From the NCBI GenBank assembly GCA_035649895.1, contig DASRIS010000086.1, forward strand, positions 1-61,951: 61,951 bases of DNA, read 5' to 3'. Position numbers and translations under genes: made by a program. Below are positions 1 through 7,827 of this stretch, piece after piece. Numbering within the stretch: position 1 is the stretch's first letter; every line of letters begins with the position of its first letter. The notes beneath the pieces are model-generated. The model saw only the letters and a program-made list of their open reading frames with translations. It did no database searches and was not told where the DNA came from. Source of the stretch: DASSUC01 sp035649895. Its GTDB lineage: Bacteria > Actinomycetota > Actinomycetes > Mycobacteriales > Micromonosporaceae.

Positions 1-365
1 TGCTGGCCCGGGTACGGGCGCTGCTGCGCCGCCGGCCGGCCCCGGACGGCGCCTCGCTCCCGGACGGCGCGCTGACCCTCGCCGACCTCACGCTGGAGCC
101 GGGCACCCGCGAGGTTCGCCGTGGCGCCCGGCCGGTCGAGCTGACCGCGCTCGAGTTCGACCTGCTGCACCACTTCCTGCGCCGCCCGCGGCAGGTGCTC
201 AGCCGGGCCCAGCTGCTGGACGCGGTGTGGGGCGGCGGGGACCCGGCCCGGACGAACGTGGTCGACGTCTACGTCGGCTACCTGCGGGCCAAGCTGGAGG
301 CGGGTGGCGAGCCGCGGCTGCTGCACACGGTGCGCGGTGTCGGCTACGTGCTGAAGGGTGACTGA
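1..365 (+). CDS. Response regulator, OmpR/PhoB type, C-terminal part (5' end outside window)
   Basis: Only the last 120 codons are present, read in frame from base 3. They cover the winged-helix DNA-binding domain: the RPVELTALEFDLLHHFLR segment, then a recognition-helix region ending VVDVYVGYLRAKLE, and the closing hairpin VRGVGYVLK. These are typical of the Trans_reg_C domain of OmpR-family regulators. The receiver domain with the phospho-acceptor Asp lies upstream of the window. The stop codon overlaps the start of the next gene, a histidine kinase, by one base (TGATG). The two are therefore co-transcribed as a two-component system. The signal and targets are unknown. Confidence 0.93.
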   Translation, partial: LARVRALLRRRPAPDGASLPDGALTLADLTLEPGTREVRRGARPVELTALEFDLLHHFLRRPRQVLSRAQLLDAVWGGGDPARTNVVDVYVGYLRAKLEAGGEPRLLHTVRGVGYVLKGD

Positions 366-1771
366 TGTCGATCCGGCTGCGGGTCACGCTCTACGGCATC
401 GGCGTCGTCTCGCTGGTGCTGGTGGTGATCTCGGGCCTGTTCTACGTGCTGGTCGTGGGTAGCGTGCCGCAGAACCAGGACAAGGAGCTGGCCGAGCGGG
501 CCGGCCGGGCGGTGGCGAGCCTGGACCGCGCGCCGGCCGAGGCCCTGGTTGCCCGGCCCCCGCTGGCGCCGGTGGACGCGGCGGTCGCGGCCGAGGTGAC
601 CGTCGTGGTGCTGGACGAGACCGGCGCTGTGCTGGCCGCCACGGGAGTCGTCGACGGGGTGGCGCCGGCCGTCCCGGCCGCCGTGCTGGAGCAGGCCCGC
701 CGGGACCGGACGGCGGCGGCCACGGTACGGGCCGGCGGCACGGTGCTGCGCGTGCACGTGCGTCCGTGGCAGCGGCCCGACCTGGGGCGCTCCGGATACG
801 TGGTGACTGCGCAGAGCGCCCGCCGGTTGCAGACCGACCGGCGCGGGGTGGTGGCGCTGATCATCATCTCCGGCATGGTGTCCCTGGTCGCGGCGGCGGT
901 CGGCATATTCGGGGTGGCTGGCCGGGCGCTGCGCCCGCTGCGTGAGCTGGCCGCCACCGCCGACGAGATCGGGCGCTCGGCCGACCTGTCCCGCCGGCTG
1001 CCGCAGGTGCCGCACCGCGACGACGTGGGCCGGCTGACCGAGAGCTTCAACGCGATGATGGCGCGGCTGGAGGAGGCGTACCGGCGTACTGCCGACGCGC
1101 TCGTCGCGCAGCAGCGGTTCACCGCGGACGCGTCGCACGAGCTGCGCACCCCGCTGACCACTGTGCGCAACAACGCCGGCTTCCTGCGTACCCACCCGGA
1201 GGCCGCGGAGGCGGACCGGACGGCCGCCCTGGCGGACATCGAGGCGGAGAGCGCGCGGATGGGCCGGCTGGTGGACGACCTGCTCACGCTGGCCCGGGCC
1301 GACGGCGGGCAGCGCCCGGCCCGGGCGCCGGTGGACCTGGGCGCGCTGGCCCACGAGGTGTGCCGCCAGGCCCGGTCCCAGCATGCGGAGCGGAGCGTGC
1401 ACTGCGCGGGGGCGCCGGTCACCGTCGCCGGCGACGAGGACGCCCTGCGCCGTCTACTGTGGATCCTGGTGGACAACGCGGTCTCGCACACGGGCGACGG
1501 GGGCAACATCTGGGTGGCCGTGGTGGGCCATGGCCCGGTGGCGACCGTGCAGGTCTCCGACGACGGCCCCGGCATCCCGCCCGGCCTCGCCGAACGCATC
1601 TTCGACCGGTTCTTCCGGGCCGAGTCGGTGCGCGGCCGGGCCGGCTCCGGCCTAGGCCTGTCCATCGCCCGGTGGGTCGCCCGCGCGCACGGTGGCGACC
1701 TCACCGCCACCAACAACGACCGCGGCGGCGCCAGCTTCGTCGCCACGCTGCCGGTCTCATCAAACTCTTAG
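365..1771 (+). CDS. Sensor histidine kinase, HAMP type, partner of the preceding regulator
   Basis: This is a 468-residue membrane kinase. Helix 1 lies at about residues 8-32 and helix 2 at about 161-185, with an extracytoplasmic sensor region of about 125 residues between them. A HAMP linker follows. The dimerisation motif RFTADASHELRTPL places the phospho-acceptor at His258. The ATP-binding N box (LVDNAVSHT), G1 box (DDGPGIPPG), F box (FDRFFRAES) and G2 box (GSGLGLSIARWV) are all present, so the kinase looks intact. It should phosphorylate the OmpR-type regulator whose stop overlaps its start. The sensor region resembles no domain I can name, so the stimulus is unknown. There is only a 33-bp gap to the next gene, so read-through is possible. 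Confidence 0.94.
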   Translation: MSIRLRVTLYGIGVVSLVLVVISGLFYVLVVGSVPQNQDKELAERAGRAVASLDRAPAEALVARPPLAPVDAAVAAEVTVVVLDETGAVLAATGVVDGVAPAVPAAVLEQARRDRTAAATVRAGGTVLRVHVRPWQRPDLGRSGYVVTAQSARRLQTDRRGVVALIIISGMVSLVAAAVGIFGVAGRALRPLRELAATADEIGRSADLSRRLPQVPHRDDVGRLTESFNAMMARLEEAYRRTADALVAQQRFTADASHELRTPLTTVRNNAGFLRTHPEAAEADRTAALADIEAESARMGRLVDDLLTLARADGGQRPARAPVDLGALAHEVCRQARSQHAERSVHCAGAPVTVAGDEDALRRLLWILVDNAVSHTGDGGNIWVAVVGHGPVATVQVSDDGPGIPPGLAERIFDRFFRAESVRGRAGSGLGLSIARWVARAHGGDLTATNNDRGGASFVATLPVSSNS

Positions 1772-1804
1772 GTACGGCTCACCGCCGGCTTACCGGGCCT
1801 GGCG

Positions 1805-2470
1805 ATGCTTTCCTGTATGACTCCTGTGCCTGGGAGGTCCGCTGTTCTTGCGGCTCCGGCCGCGCGCGGTGGGCCGGCTGACGTCGTCTACCTGCTGCTG
1901 TTGTTGCAGGCCGGCTTCGGGCTGGTGGCGATGCTCGGTGGGCTGCTGCTGATGGGGAACCCGGTTTACCTGCTGGCTCCGGTGGCCAAGGCGGTCACCC
2001 TGTTCGTGCTGGCCGCGAAGGTGGTCAGCGGCCAGCGTTGGGCGTGGATTGTTGTGCTGGTCCTGGAGGGGTTTGGCCTGATCGGCTTCTGGCTCAGCCT
2101 GCTCGGTGGGCTGCTGCCGATGCTCACCCGTACGGTGACGCTCACCGGGCTGCTCACCGAGGTCGGCATCCCGGTGGTCGTGATCTACTTCTGCGTCCGG
2201 ACGCTGGTCGACTGGCGGCTGTCGGCGCCGTCCCGCGGCGTGCCGGCTGGACCGCCTGCACCGGCCGGGGGCCCCGTCCCAGCCGGCTGGCCCGCGCCTG
2301 CTGGACTGCCTCTGCCTGCTGGGTGGCCTGTGCCTGCTGGCTGGTCCGCGCCGGTTGGGCCCGTACCGACTGGGCCTGCGCCGGTTGGGTGGCCTGCGCC
2401 CACCGCCCAGTCGGCACCGGCCACGCAGCCGCACTCCCACCCACACCCACACTCGGAGGAGCAGCGATGA
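1805..2470 (+). CDS. Small integral membrane protein with Pro/Ala/Gly-rich tail
   Basis: This protein of about 221 residues has four predicted membrane helices at about residues 25-140, including the segments VVYLLLLLQAGFGLVAMLGG and WIVVLVLEGFGLIGFWLSLL. A low-complexity cytoplasmic or periplasmic tail follows, built from PAGWP/PAGLP-like repeats and ending in a short His-containing stretch. ATG 1805 is used here; ATG 1817 in the same frame is an alternative, and neither has a strong ribosome-binding site. Its stop overlaps the ATG of the following membrane gene (ATGA), so the two are translationally coupled. I do not recognise the family. The tail repeats are also GC-skewed, so part of the length may be variable between strains. 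Confidence 0.7.
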   Translation: MLSCMTPVPGRSAVLAAPAARGGPADVVYLLLLLQAGFGLVAMLGGLLLMGNPVYLLAPVAKAVTLFVLAAKVVSGQRWAWIVVLVLEGFGLIGFWLSLLGGLLPMLTRTVTLTGLLTEVGIPVVVIYFCVRTLVDWRLSAPSRGVPAGPPAPAGGPVPAGWPAPAGLPLPAGWPVPAGWSAPVGPVPTGPAPVGWPAPTAQSAPATQPHSHPHPHSEEQR

Positions 2471-3777
2471 ACCCGTTGGCCGCGTTTTTCGCCGGCATCG
2501 CCCCCGAGCATGTCCCCGCGCTCTTGGCCGCGCTGCTGCTTCCGGTGCTGTGGTGGCTGGTACGCCGTTTCCAGCGCACCGACTCTGCCCACCCCGGCGC
2601 CCCCGTCCGCGTCGCTGGCTCCGCTGGCACTACCGGTTCGCTGTGGACCGCAGCTTCTGCGTGGACTGCGGCACCGGTCGACCGGCCGCCGCTGATGTTG
2701 ACCGAGCGATGGGCAGCCGCACTGCTCGCCGTGTCCGCCGCGGTCCATCTCGCGCTGCCGCTGGGCCACCTGGACGGCCCGCTGCTGGCCCTCGGCTACG
2801 TCGCCGCAGGCGCCGGGTACGCCTGGCTGGTCGTGCGGGTGCGGCGGGGAAGGCGCTGGCGGCTGCCCGCCGCGCTGCTGACCGTCGCCACGCTGGTGGC
2901 CTACCTGGCGGTGGCCGGCACCGGCAGCGAGGAGCCGGACCAGGTCGGCATCGCGACCGCGCTGGTGGAGCTGGCCGTGCTCGGCCTCGCCCTGGTGCCG
3001 CTGCGCGAACCCGGGCGGCCCCGGCGGTTCGCCCGCTTTGCTGGCAGCGCCGCCATGGTCACCGCGGTGGTGCTGGTGGGGGCGGTGGTCTGGGTCGGCT
3101 CGTTCCTGTCCCACCGGTCGACCGGCGACACCCAGGCGCAGCTGGCGGCCGGCACCGCGCCGGCGGTCGGGCACGCGCACGACCACGGGCATGACCACGC
3201 CGCCCGCGCCCAGGCCGGCGTGGTCATGCGGCCGTCCGCAGGCGGGCACCATCCGACCGAGGCGCAGCAGCGGGCCGCGGAGGCGCTAGCGGCGCAGACC
3301 CGCGCGGCGCTGGCCCGCTACCGGAGCCTGGACGCCGCTCTCGCCGCCGGCTACCGCCGGCCCGGGTTCGGGGCCACCGGAACCGACGTGCACCTCGAGC
3401 ACCCGCAGTACGCCAAGGACGGCCGTACGCTCGACCCGCAGCGTCCGGAGACGCTCGTCTACTCCATCATGGACGGTCGGGCCACGTTGCTCGGCGCCAT
3501 GTTCATGATGGAGGTGGCCGGGCGGGCGGCGCCTGAGCCAGGCGGGCCCGCCACCCGCTGGCACGCGCACAACCTGTGCATCTCGCTGCTGCCACCCGGC
3601 CTGGGCGTGGTGTCGCCGTACGGCGGCTGCTCGGCGTTTGCCGTGAACATCACCTCGCCCGAGATGATCCACGTGTGGGTGGTGGACAACCCGGGCGGGC
3701 CGTACGCGGACGGGCTGGACGAGAAGTGGGTCCGGTCGTACCACGCGGCCCACGCACTGCCGGTCACTGCTCGCTGA
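2467..3777 (+). CDS. Multi-pass membrane protein with His-rich linker and conserved C-terminal domain
   Basis: The protein has 436 residues. Hydrophobic helices occur at about residues 10-30, 80-100, 100-125, 135-155, 160-180 and 190-215. A histidine-rich linker follows (HAHDHGHDH, about residues 237-245), then a soluble C-terminal domain of about 190 residues. That domain carries the motifs HLEHPQYAKDGR, RPETLVYSIMDG, WHAHNLCISLLPPG and MIHVWVVDNPGGPYA. The conserved His, Cys and Trp residues suggest a metal-binding extracytoplasmic domain, but this is inference and I cannot name the family. It is coupled by ATGA overlap to the preceding membrane gene. An unknown function in metal handling or the envelope is the most I would suggest. 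Confidence 0.75.
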   Translation: MNPLAAFFAGIAPEHVPALLAALLLPVLWWLVRRFQRTDSAHPGAPVRVAGSAGTTGSLWTAASAWTAAPVDRPPLMLTERWAAALLAVSAAVHLALPLGHLDGPLLALGYVAAGAGYAWLVVRVRRGRRWRLPAALLTVATLVAYLAVAGTGSEEPDQVGIATALVELAVLGLALVPLREPGRPRRFARFAGSAAMVTAVVLVGAVVWVGSFLSHRSTGDTQAQLAAGTAPAVGHAHDHGHDHAARAQAGVVMRPSAGGHHPTEAQQRAAEALAAQTRAALARYRSLDAALAAGYRRPGFGATGTDVHLEHPQYAKDGRTLDPQRPETLVYSIMDGRATLLGAMFMMEVAGRAAPEPGGPATRWHAHNLCISLLPPGLGVVSPYGGCSAFAVNITSPEMIHVWVVDNPGGPYADGLDEKWVRSYHAAHALPVTAR

Positions 3778-4270
3778 CTGGTCCTGTCATGGACCGGGAA
3801 GGCTGAAGCCTGGCGCCGAGCCGGACCGGCTTCCTCCGGGGCACCCGTACGATGGGGTGATCCGGCGGACGGCTCACCGGCAGGCCCCGGCGGGCAGTGC
3901 GGTTGCCTTGCGGGCGGTGGACCAGCGCACCTTCACTTCTGGCGAACTGATGCGGGTCGGCCAGCTGAGCCTGCCCTGACGAGCGCCACGGACACGCCGG
4001 TAGGAGCGCGGCGTAGCTGCAAAACGGCGCTGACCTCCGGCTGGAAGCTCGGTCGCCACAGGGTGCTGCGATCTTCATGGCGGGCCGTCAGGAGAGCCCC
4101 ATCGGCAGCAATCCGCCTGAAGCGATATGATGGTATAGTAGGTGGCCGTCCTGTGGTGACATGTTGAGAGCCGCCCGCTTTCCCGCACGCGAGGACGTTG
4201 TGCCGAATGTCCCAGGCGCGGGCGGGCGCTTGGAGTTTCCATGGGACACGTTCCTGAGGTAGGGGGTGAG
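3778..4270. other. Intergenic stretch without a convincing gene
   Basis: About 490 bases separate the membrane protein from the small secreted protein. Several short frames are open on both strands but none has a ribosome-binding site together with protein-like composition. The plus-strand frame ending at 3979 (...TFTSGELMRVGQLSLP) looks like a gene end without a beginning and may be a relic. Base composition falls below that of the flanking genes towards 4060-4260. This fits the start of the accessory region. Confidence 0.4.
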
Positions 4271-4789
4271 ATGAGTTCGCGCCCGAGAAATCACTCGTGG
4301 CGACCATCCGAGGCCGTTGCGTTCCGTGGGGTTGCTCTGTCGTTGGTGTTTCTGATACCGACGCAATGTGGATCCCTGCCCAGCAAGGACTTGGGTGGCG
4401 ACCAAAATCCGTGGACCGGAGCTTGCAAGATCGAATTTGAAGAGGCGCTCGGGGACGGGACCCACCGGTACCCAGAGTTCCGGCCCGGTGGTTGGGTCGC
4501 TGGCAAGGTGATCATGACGTGCGACCAAGGCCCGCCACCGGCCACCCAGTACACGACGATCCATCTGGAGTTCTGGCGGGACAACGCATGGCGACAGGTC
4601 AACCTCAACACGTCGCAGGAAGTCCCCGCGCCTAAAGCGGCCGTCTACACTCAGGGCACGTGCCGCGACGGGTACTGGCGGGTGAGAGTAGGGATATCCG
4701 GCACTGCGCGACAGGCTGAGGGCGCCATAACTCGCTTCCAGTCCGAGGACGCGAGCCGGCGCCGACCCATCAACTGTGAAGGTAAGTGA
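4271..4789 (+). CDS. Small secreted or membrane-anchored hypothetical protein
   Basis: This encodes 172 residues from ATG 4271, preceded by the purine-rich AGGGGGTGAG directly upstream, which decides this start over the ATG at 4241. An N-terminal hydrophobic stretch (VALSLVFLIPTQC, about residues 20-32) follows a basic region, as in a signal peptide. The Cys after LIPTQ is not in a good lipobox because Gln precedes it, so lipid attachment is uncertain. The mature part has three further cysteines (TGACKIEF, VIMTCDQ, GTCRDGYW) and a beta-rich pattern. The family is not recognised. The next small gene starts within a few bases of its stop, so the two probably form an operon. Confidence 0.6.
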   Translation: MSSRPRNHSWRPSEAVAFRGVALSLVFLIPTQCGSLPSKDLGGDQNPWTGACKIEFEEALGDGTHRYPEFRPGGWVAGKVIMTCDQGPPPATQYTTIHLEFWRDNAWRQVNLNTSQEVPAPKAAVYTQGTCRDGYWRVRVGISGTARQAEGAITRFQSEDASRRRPINCEGK

Positions 4790-4796
4790 TCGGCCT

Positions 4797-5150
4797 ATGT
4801 ACCTGGCCTTGCATCACGACGGCCCGTCGTGGGTGATCGTTGACCAGGACGGAGCGGTTGTCGCGCGGAACGACAACATCCCGTCCGACGACGGCCAGGG
4901 CGCCTACGCATGGGGGCACACCGTCGTGGCCGCCATCCCCGGCGAGACAGTTCCTCTCGAGACGGCCTACGTCGACGGGGGCAAGGCCAAACCGTGTTCC
5001 GCGGTGTTCCATGACGGGCAGCGGTGGGTGATGACGGACGGCCGTGGGGGTGTGGTCGCACATACCGATGAGATCCCCGCAGACGGCGACTACACCGTCT
5101 GGACCGACCGGATTCTCCGGTTGCGACTCCACGAGTTTCCCGCCATATAG
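4797..5150 (+). CDS. Hypothetical protein built of two tandem repeats
   Basis: The protein has 117 residues from ATG 4797; an in-frame GTG at 4776 would add seven residues and overlap the previous gene. Two copies of a repeat of about 33 residues are visible: HHDGPSWVIVDQDGAVVARN at the N-terminus and FHDGQRWVMTDGRGGVVAHT around residues 71-90, each followed by an (N/D)x(I)P(S/A)D segment. They are separated by a linker of about 30 residues. This looks like an internal duplication of a small beta-hairpin unit. No signal peptide is visible and the function is unknown. Position and spacing suggest co-expression with the preceding secreted protein. Confidence 0.62.
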   Translation: MYLALHHDGPSWVIVDQDGAVVARNDNIPSDDGQGAYAWGHTVVAAIPGETVPLETAYVDGGKAKPCSAVFHDGQRWVMTDGRGGVVAHTDEIPADGDYTVWTDRILRLRLHEFPAI

Positions 5151-5220
5151 GGATACGTCGGTGAGTGCCGATTGTCGCGCCTCGACGCCACCGCGGGCCA
5201 CACCTACTACATCGAGGTCA

Positions 5221-5370
5221 CCGCCTGCCGGCCGGGCGCACTTCGCCGGTCGCGCCGACGAGTTGGTCACGCTGGGCGGGTCCCGGCGGACCTGGACGCG
5301 CAGGCGGGGTTGTACTGCAGCCTGGTGGCGGGGCGACGGATGTTTATCGTGCTGGACAACGCCCGTGACT
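5221..5370 (+). pseudogene. Relic of a SARP/AfsR-type regulator with NB-ARC domain
   Basis: Two adjacent frames carry pieces of the same family. Frame 1 at 5221-5274 reads PPAGRAHFAGRADELVTL, which resembles the linker that opens the NB-ARC module of SARP regulators. Immediately after it, frame 3 at 5283-5369 reads PADLDAQAGLYCSL and then VAGRRMFIVLDNARD, which resembles the Walker B region of the same module. In intact family members roughly 90 residues, including the P-loop, lie between these two blocks. Here they are missing and the frame changes. The remnant therefore cannot be functional. Family assignment rests on motif recognition only. Confidence 0.55.
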
Positions 5371-5504
5371 ATTCGCGTCCTCCGTGGTCAGGCGGTACGC
5401 CGTCATAGACGGCCAGCGGGCTGGTGAACCTTTCACCCGGTGACCAGCCCTGGTTCCGGGGTGGGAGGGTAGGGCTGGTGGGTGTTGAGATCGTGGGCAG
5501 GCAC

Positions 5505-6032
5505 ATGCCGGCGAGGATCACGCTGGACGACCTGGCTGCGATGGCCGCAGCGGACCGGCACGGGTACCGGTACGAGCTCAGCCCCGAGGGGTCGCTTTCG
5601 GTCGCGCCGCCGCCGGACGTGGAGCACGCGACGGTCGCGAGCCGTCTGCTCGTGTGGTTCGTGGCGGCGGGCATGCCGGTGGAGCGGGTGCTCCAGGCGG
5701 TGGGCATCCGGATCCCGAGAGGCGGCGGCGTGGGCGGCCGTGTCCCGGACCTCACGGTGTGGTCACAGGCACCCGGCGGAGCCACGGTGTGGACTCCGGC
5801 TACCGGCCTCCTCCTGGTTGTCGAGATCGTGTCGCCTGGGTCGGAGGCGATCGATCAGGAGATTAAACGGGACGAGTACCGGACCGTGGGCATCCCGCAC
5901 TACTGGCTGGTGGACCAGGATGCCGGGCATACCGTCACGATGTTCCGGCTCATCGATGGCGAGTACCAGGTGGTTCGCACCATGTCGCTCACGTGGCTGC
6001 TCAACGGTTCTCCCACGAGCCATCTCGGCTGA
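5505..6032 (+). CDS. Uma2 family (DUF820) PD-(D/E)xK endonuclease-like protein
   Basis: The protein has 175 residues starting at ATG 5505 (MPARITLDDLAAM), preceded by GGGCAGG. An upstream extension exists but does not look like protein of this family. The domain order is as expected: an N-terminal helix, the RYELSPEGSLSVAPPP strand pair, PDLTVW with the catalytic Asp, LLVVEIVSPGS with the Glu, and DQEIKRDEYRTVGIPHYWLVD with the Lys. Uma2 proteins are numerous in actinomycetes and cyanobacteria and are often linked to mobile DNA. Their substrate is generally unknown. It sits alone between a regulator relic and a gene on the opposite strand that converges on it. Confidence 0.85.
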   Translation: MPARITLDDLAAMAAADRHGYRYELSPEGSLSVAPPPDVEHATVASRLLVWFVAAGMPVERVLQAVGIRIPRGGGVGGRVPDLTVWSQAPGGATVWTPATGLLLVVEIVSPGSEAIDQEIKRDEYRTVGIPHYWLVDQDAGHTVTMFRLIDGEYQVVRTMSLTWLLNGSPTSHLG

Positions 6033-6061
6033 GTGGCCCGGGGGTCCTTCCCGCCACGGCC

Positions 6062-6910
6062 TCAGCAGCTCGGCAGCGCGGCGCACAGCCGCTCGGTGGC
6101 GAGCTGGGTGATGCGCCGCGCCTCCGCTTCGCTGGGTCCGATGTGGATCCGCAGGCGTGCCTCCACGCCGCCGCGATGGACCATCGCGTGGTACTGCGTC
6201 AGGGCGCCGCGGACCTCCTTGATGAGGACCGCCCCGTCGCCCGCGAAGTCGTTAGCCACGACGGTCAGAGTGGCTCGCGCGTCCGGGACGCCCATGATGT
6301 CGAGGGTGCGGCAGCGGGGCAGCACCGCGCGGAGGTCGGCTAGGTGGCGCGATGCCCATGCGCCCTGGTACCGGACGACCTCCTCCAGGACGTGCCGCTC
6401 GTCGTCAACGCCCACGCTGCGCCTGCGGTGCGCGAGTACGTGCCCGTCGGCGGAGGTGTAGTCACCCTGGCCGCAGTAGCTCATCATCATCGGGATGCTG
6501 CCGTGGTCATCGCCTTCCTGCTCGTCGGATGCGGCAAAGCCCGCGCCCACGTCCGAGGCGCGCAGCATCGCCGCCTCAGGGATGGCCGCCAGCGCAGTGG
6601 AGCCCGTAGCCGGCGGATCCGGGGTCGCGGATGGAGACGGCCACGTCGAGCCAGGCTGAGAGGTCTCCACGCCGTTCCCGTCCGACCCTCCGCCCAAGCC
6701 CGACGGCTGGCCGGGCGAGCACGCCGAGCCCATCCCAAGACCCACCACGACCAGCACGGCGAGGCCCGCCACGACGAAAAGGCGCCGCGTACGCCGGGTT
6801 GTCGCGTCACCGTGCCTGCCGGCGGCCGAGTCCTGCGCTGTCCGGCCGGCGTGGAAGCCTGCTGTGTTCCACACGAAGCCCTCCAGGTAGTTGTGTCTAC
6901 CATGTACCAC
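6062..6910 (-). CDS. Lipoprotein with sensor-like extracellular domain
   Basis: The reading frame allows up to 282 residues. After a basic stretch (TTRRTRRLF) comes a hydrophobic helix (VVAGLAVLVVVGLGMGSAC) whose final Cys fits a lipobox. A Ser/Pro/Gly-rich linker then leads to a domain of about 170 residues with two spaced cysteines (MMSYCGQGDY and VLPRCRTLD) and a third at the C-terminus (ALPSC). This architecture is common in actinomycete sensor lipoproteins of the PknH-C type. The true start may lie inside the frame, closer to the helix. It lies downstream of a DUF397 gene on the same strand, 97 bases away, with its own probable promoter. Confidence 0.7.
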   Translation of the reverse strand: MVHGRHNYLEGFVWNTAGFHAGRTAQDSAAGRHGDATTRRTRRLFVVAGLAVLVVVGLGMGSACSPGQPSGLGGGSDGNGVETSQPGSTWPSPSATPDPPATGSTALAAIPEAAMLRASDVGAGFAASDEQEGDDHGSIPMMMSYCGQGDYTSADGHVLAHRRRSVGVDDERHVLEEVVRYQGAWASRHLADLRAVLPRCRTLDIMGVPDARATLTVVANDFAGDGAVLIKEVRGALTQYHAMVHRGGVEARLRIHIGPSEAEARRITQLATERLCAALPSC

Positions 6911-7007
6911 CGCCGGGCCAGGTGGAACGTTGCAAGCGCCGGCCGCCAGACCGGATCGGGCCCGCTACGGTGCTCGTACGAACAGGCGCCTTTCATCGTG
7001 CAGTTCG

Positions 7008-7214
7008 TCAGCCTTGATCAAACTCTCCTTCTTTGGCTCCTCCGACGAAGGCCTCCCACTCATCAGTCGTGAACACAAGTACTGGTCCGGTGGGGTGCTT
7101 GCTGTCGCGCACCGCGACGGCATCGTTGAGCTGGGCGACCTCGACGCAGTTGCCGTTAGCGCCGCTGCGGGTGCTCTTGCGCCAGACGACAGTGCCTAGG
7201 TCAGGTGCGTTCAT
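7008..7214 (-). CDS. DUF397 domain protein
   Basis: A 68-residue protein that is almost entirely one DUF397 domain: VVWRKSTRSGANGNCVEVAQ, then AVAVRDSKHPTGPVLVF, then WEAFVGGAKEGEF. DUF397 proteins are small partners of XRE/DUF5753 regulators in actinomycetes; some such pairs have been linked to toxin-antitoxin-like behaviour or to differentiation. The start overlaps the stop of the broken XRE gene (ATGA on the minus strand), so it keeps the usual regulator-then-DUF397 order even though its partner has decayed. It looks intact. Confidence 0.9.
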   Translation of the reverse strand: MNAPDLGTVVWRKSTRSGANGNCVEVAQLNDAVAVRDSKHPTGPVLVFTTDEWEAFVGGAKEGEFDQG

Positions 7215-7490
7215 CTTGTCTCACCTCCCTCGTACCCCTGTTCGGTCAGCCTGGCGACCATGCGCCGGGAGTCGGCTGGGTTCAGGGCCGCAGCCGTAGC
7301 TGGTCGAACATCTCGGTGTACCGCCGGACGTCGGCTTCCTTCTCCAGATACAGCACGCTGGCCATGTTCTCGATGTAGACCAGCTCGGGGTCGGCCGCGT
7401 CGGGGAAGTCCATCGTAGCGAGGGCGCTGTGTATCCCGGGGTGTGCGCCGACCATGAAGGGCGGCACCTGGAAGGTGATGTGTGGCTGCC
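7211..7490 (-). pseudogene. Broken XRE/DUF5753 regulator: N-terminus lost, frameshift near the 3' end
   Basis: The frame reading through 7282 carries a typical DUF5753 C-terminus (FMVGAHPGIHSALATMDFP, ELVYIENMASVLYLEKEADV, RRYTEMFDQLRL) and then meets a stop. The expected ending (ALNPADSRRMVARLTEQGY) continues in the neighbouring frame to a stop at 7211. One indel at about 7285-7290 therefore separates them. Upstream, similarity fades near 7490. The helix-turn-helix half of the protein is absent, replaced by unrelated sequence running into the next DUF397 gene. The two lesions together make a functional regulator impossible. The stop still overlaps the start of the downstream DUF397 gene. Confidence 0.75.
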
Positions 7491-7613
7491 GGGTCAGGTC
7501 GAGAGGCGCAGTGGTGTCGTACCGGTGGCCGGGTTCCACGGTCGACTCGCGTGGACACGGTGAGAGGCGGTTACACAGGCTGCGGCACTTTGCCGGATCT
7601 CCGAGCTGTCGGG

Positions 7614-7823
7614 TCAGTCCGGCAGATCGGCGTGTCCGGCCTTGACCGCCCGAACAAACTCGGCCCAGGCACCTGCCGTGAAGGTCAGCCTGGGGCCCGC
7701 AGGGTTCTTGCTGTCTCGCACGGCGATGGCATCGCCCACCCGGGCGACCTCGACACACTGGCCCGTGCCGCTGGACCGGGTCGTCTTCGTCCAAGTGGCG
7801 CGAGACAGGTCGGACGTGTTCAC
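7614..7823 (-). CDS. DUF397 domain protein, second copy
   Basis: This 69-residue DUF397 protein has the same plan as its neighbour: ATWTKTTRSSGTGQCVEVAR, then AIAVRDSKNPAGPRLTF, then WAEFVRAVKAG. It starts four bases after the stop of the intact XRE/DUF5753 gene and is surely co-transcribed with it. The two DUF397 copies in this locus are clearly related and probably arose by duplication of a regulator-DUF397 pair, after which one regulator was lost. Confidence 0.9.
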   Translation of the reverse strand: MNTSDLSRATWTKTTRSSGTGQCVEVARVGDAIAVRDSKNPAGPRLTFTAGAWAEFVRAVKAGHADLPD

Positions 7824-7827
7824 GTCT

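Noticed and set aside
3874..4059. Possible gene end (TFTSGELMRVGQLSLP) in the 3778-4270 gap
   Set aside because: No start, no ribosome site and no recognised family; kept only as a remark in the intergenic entry.
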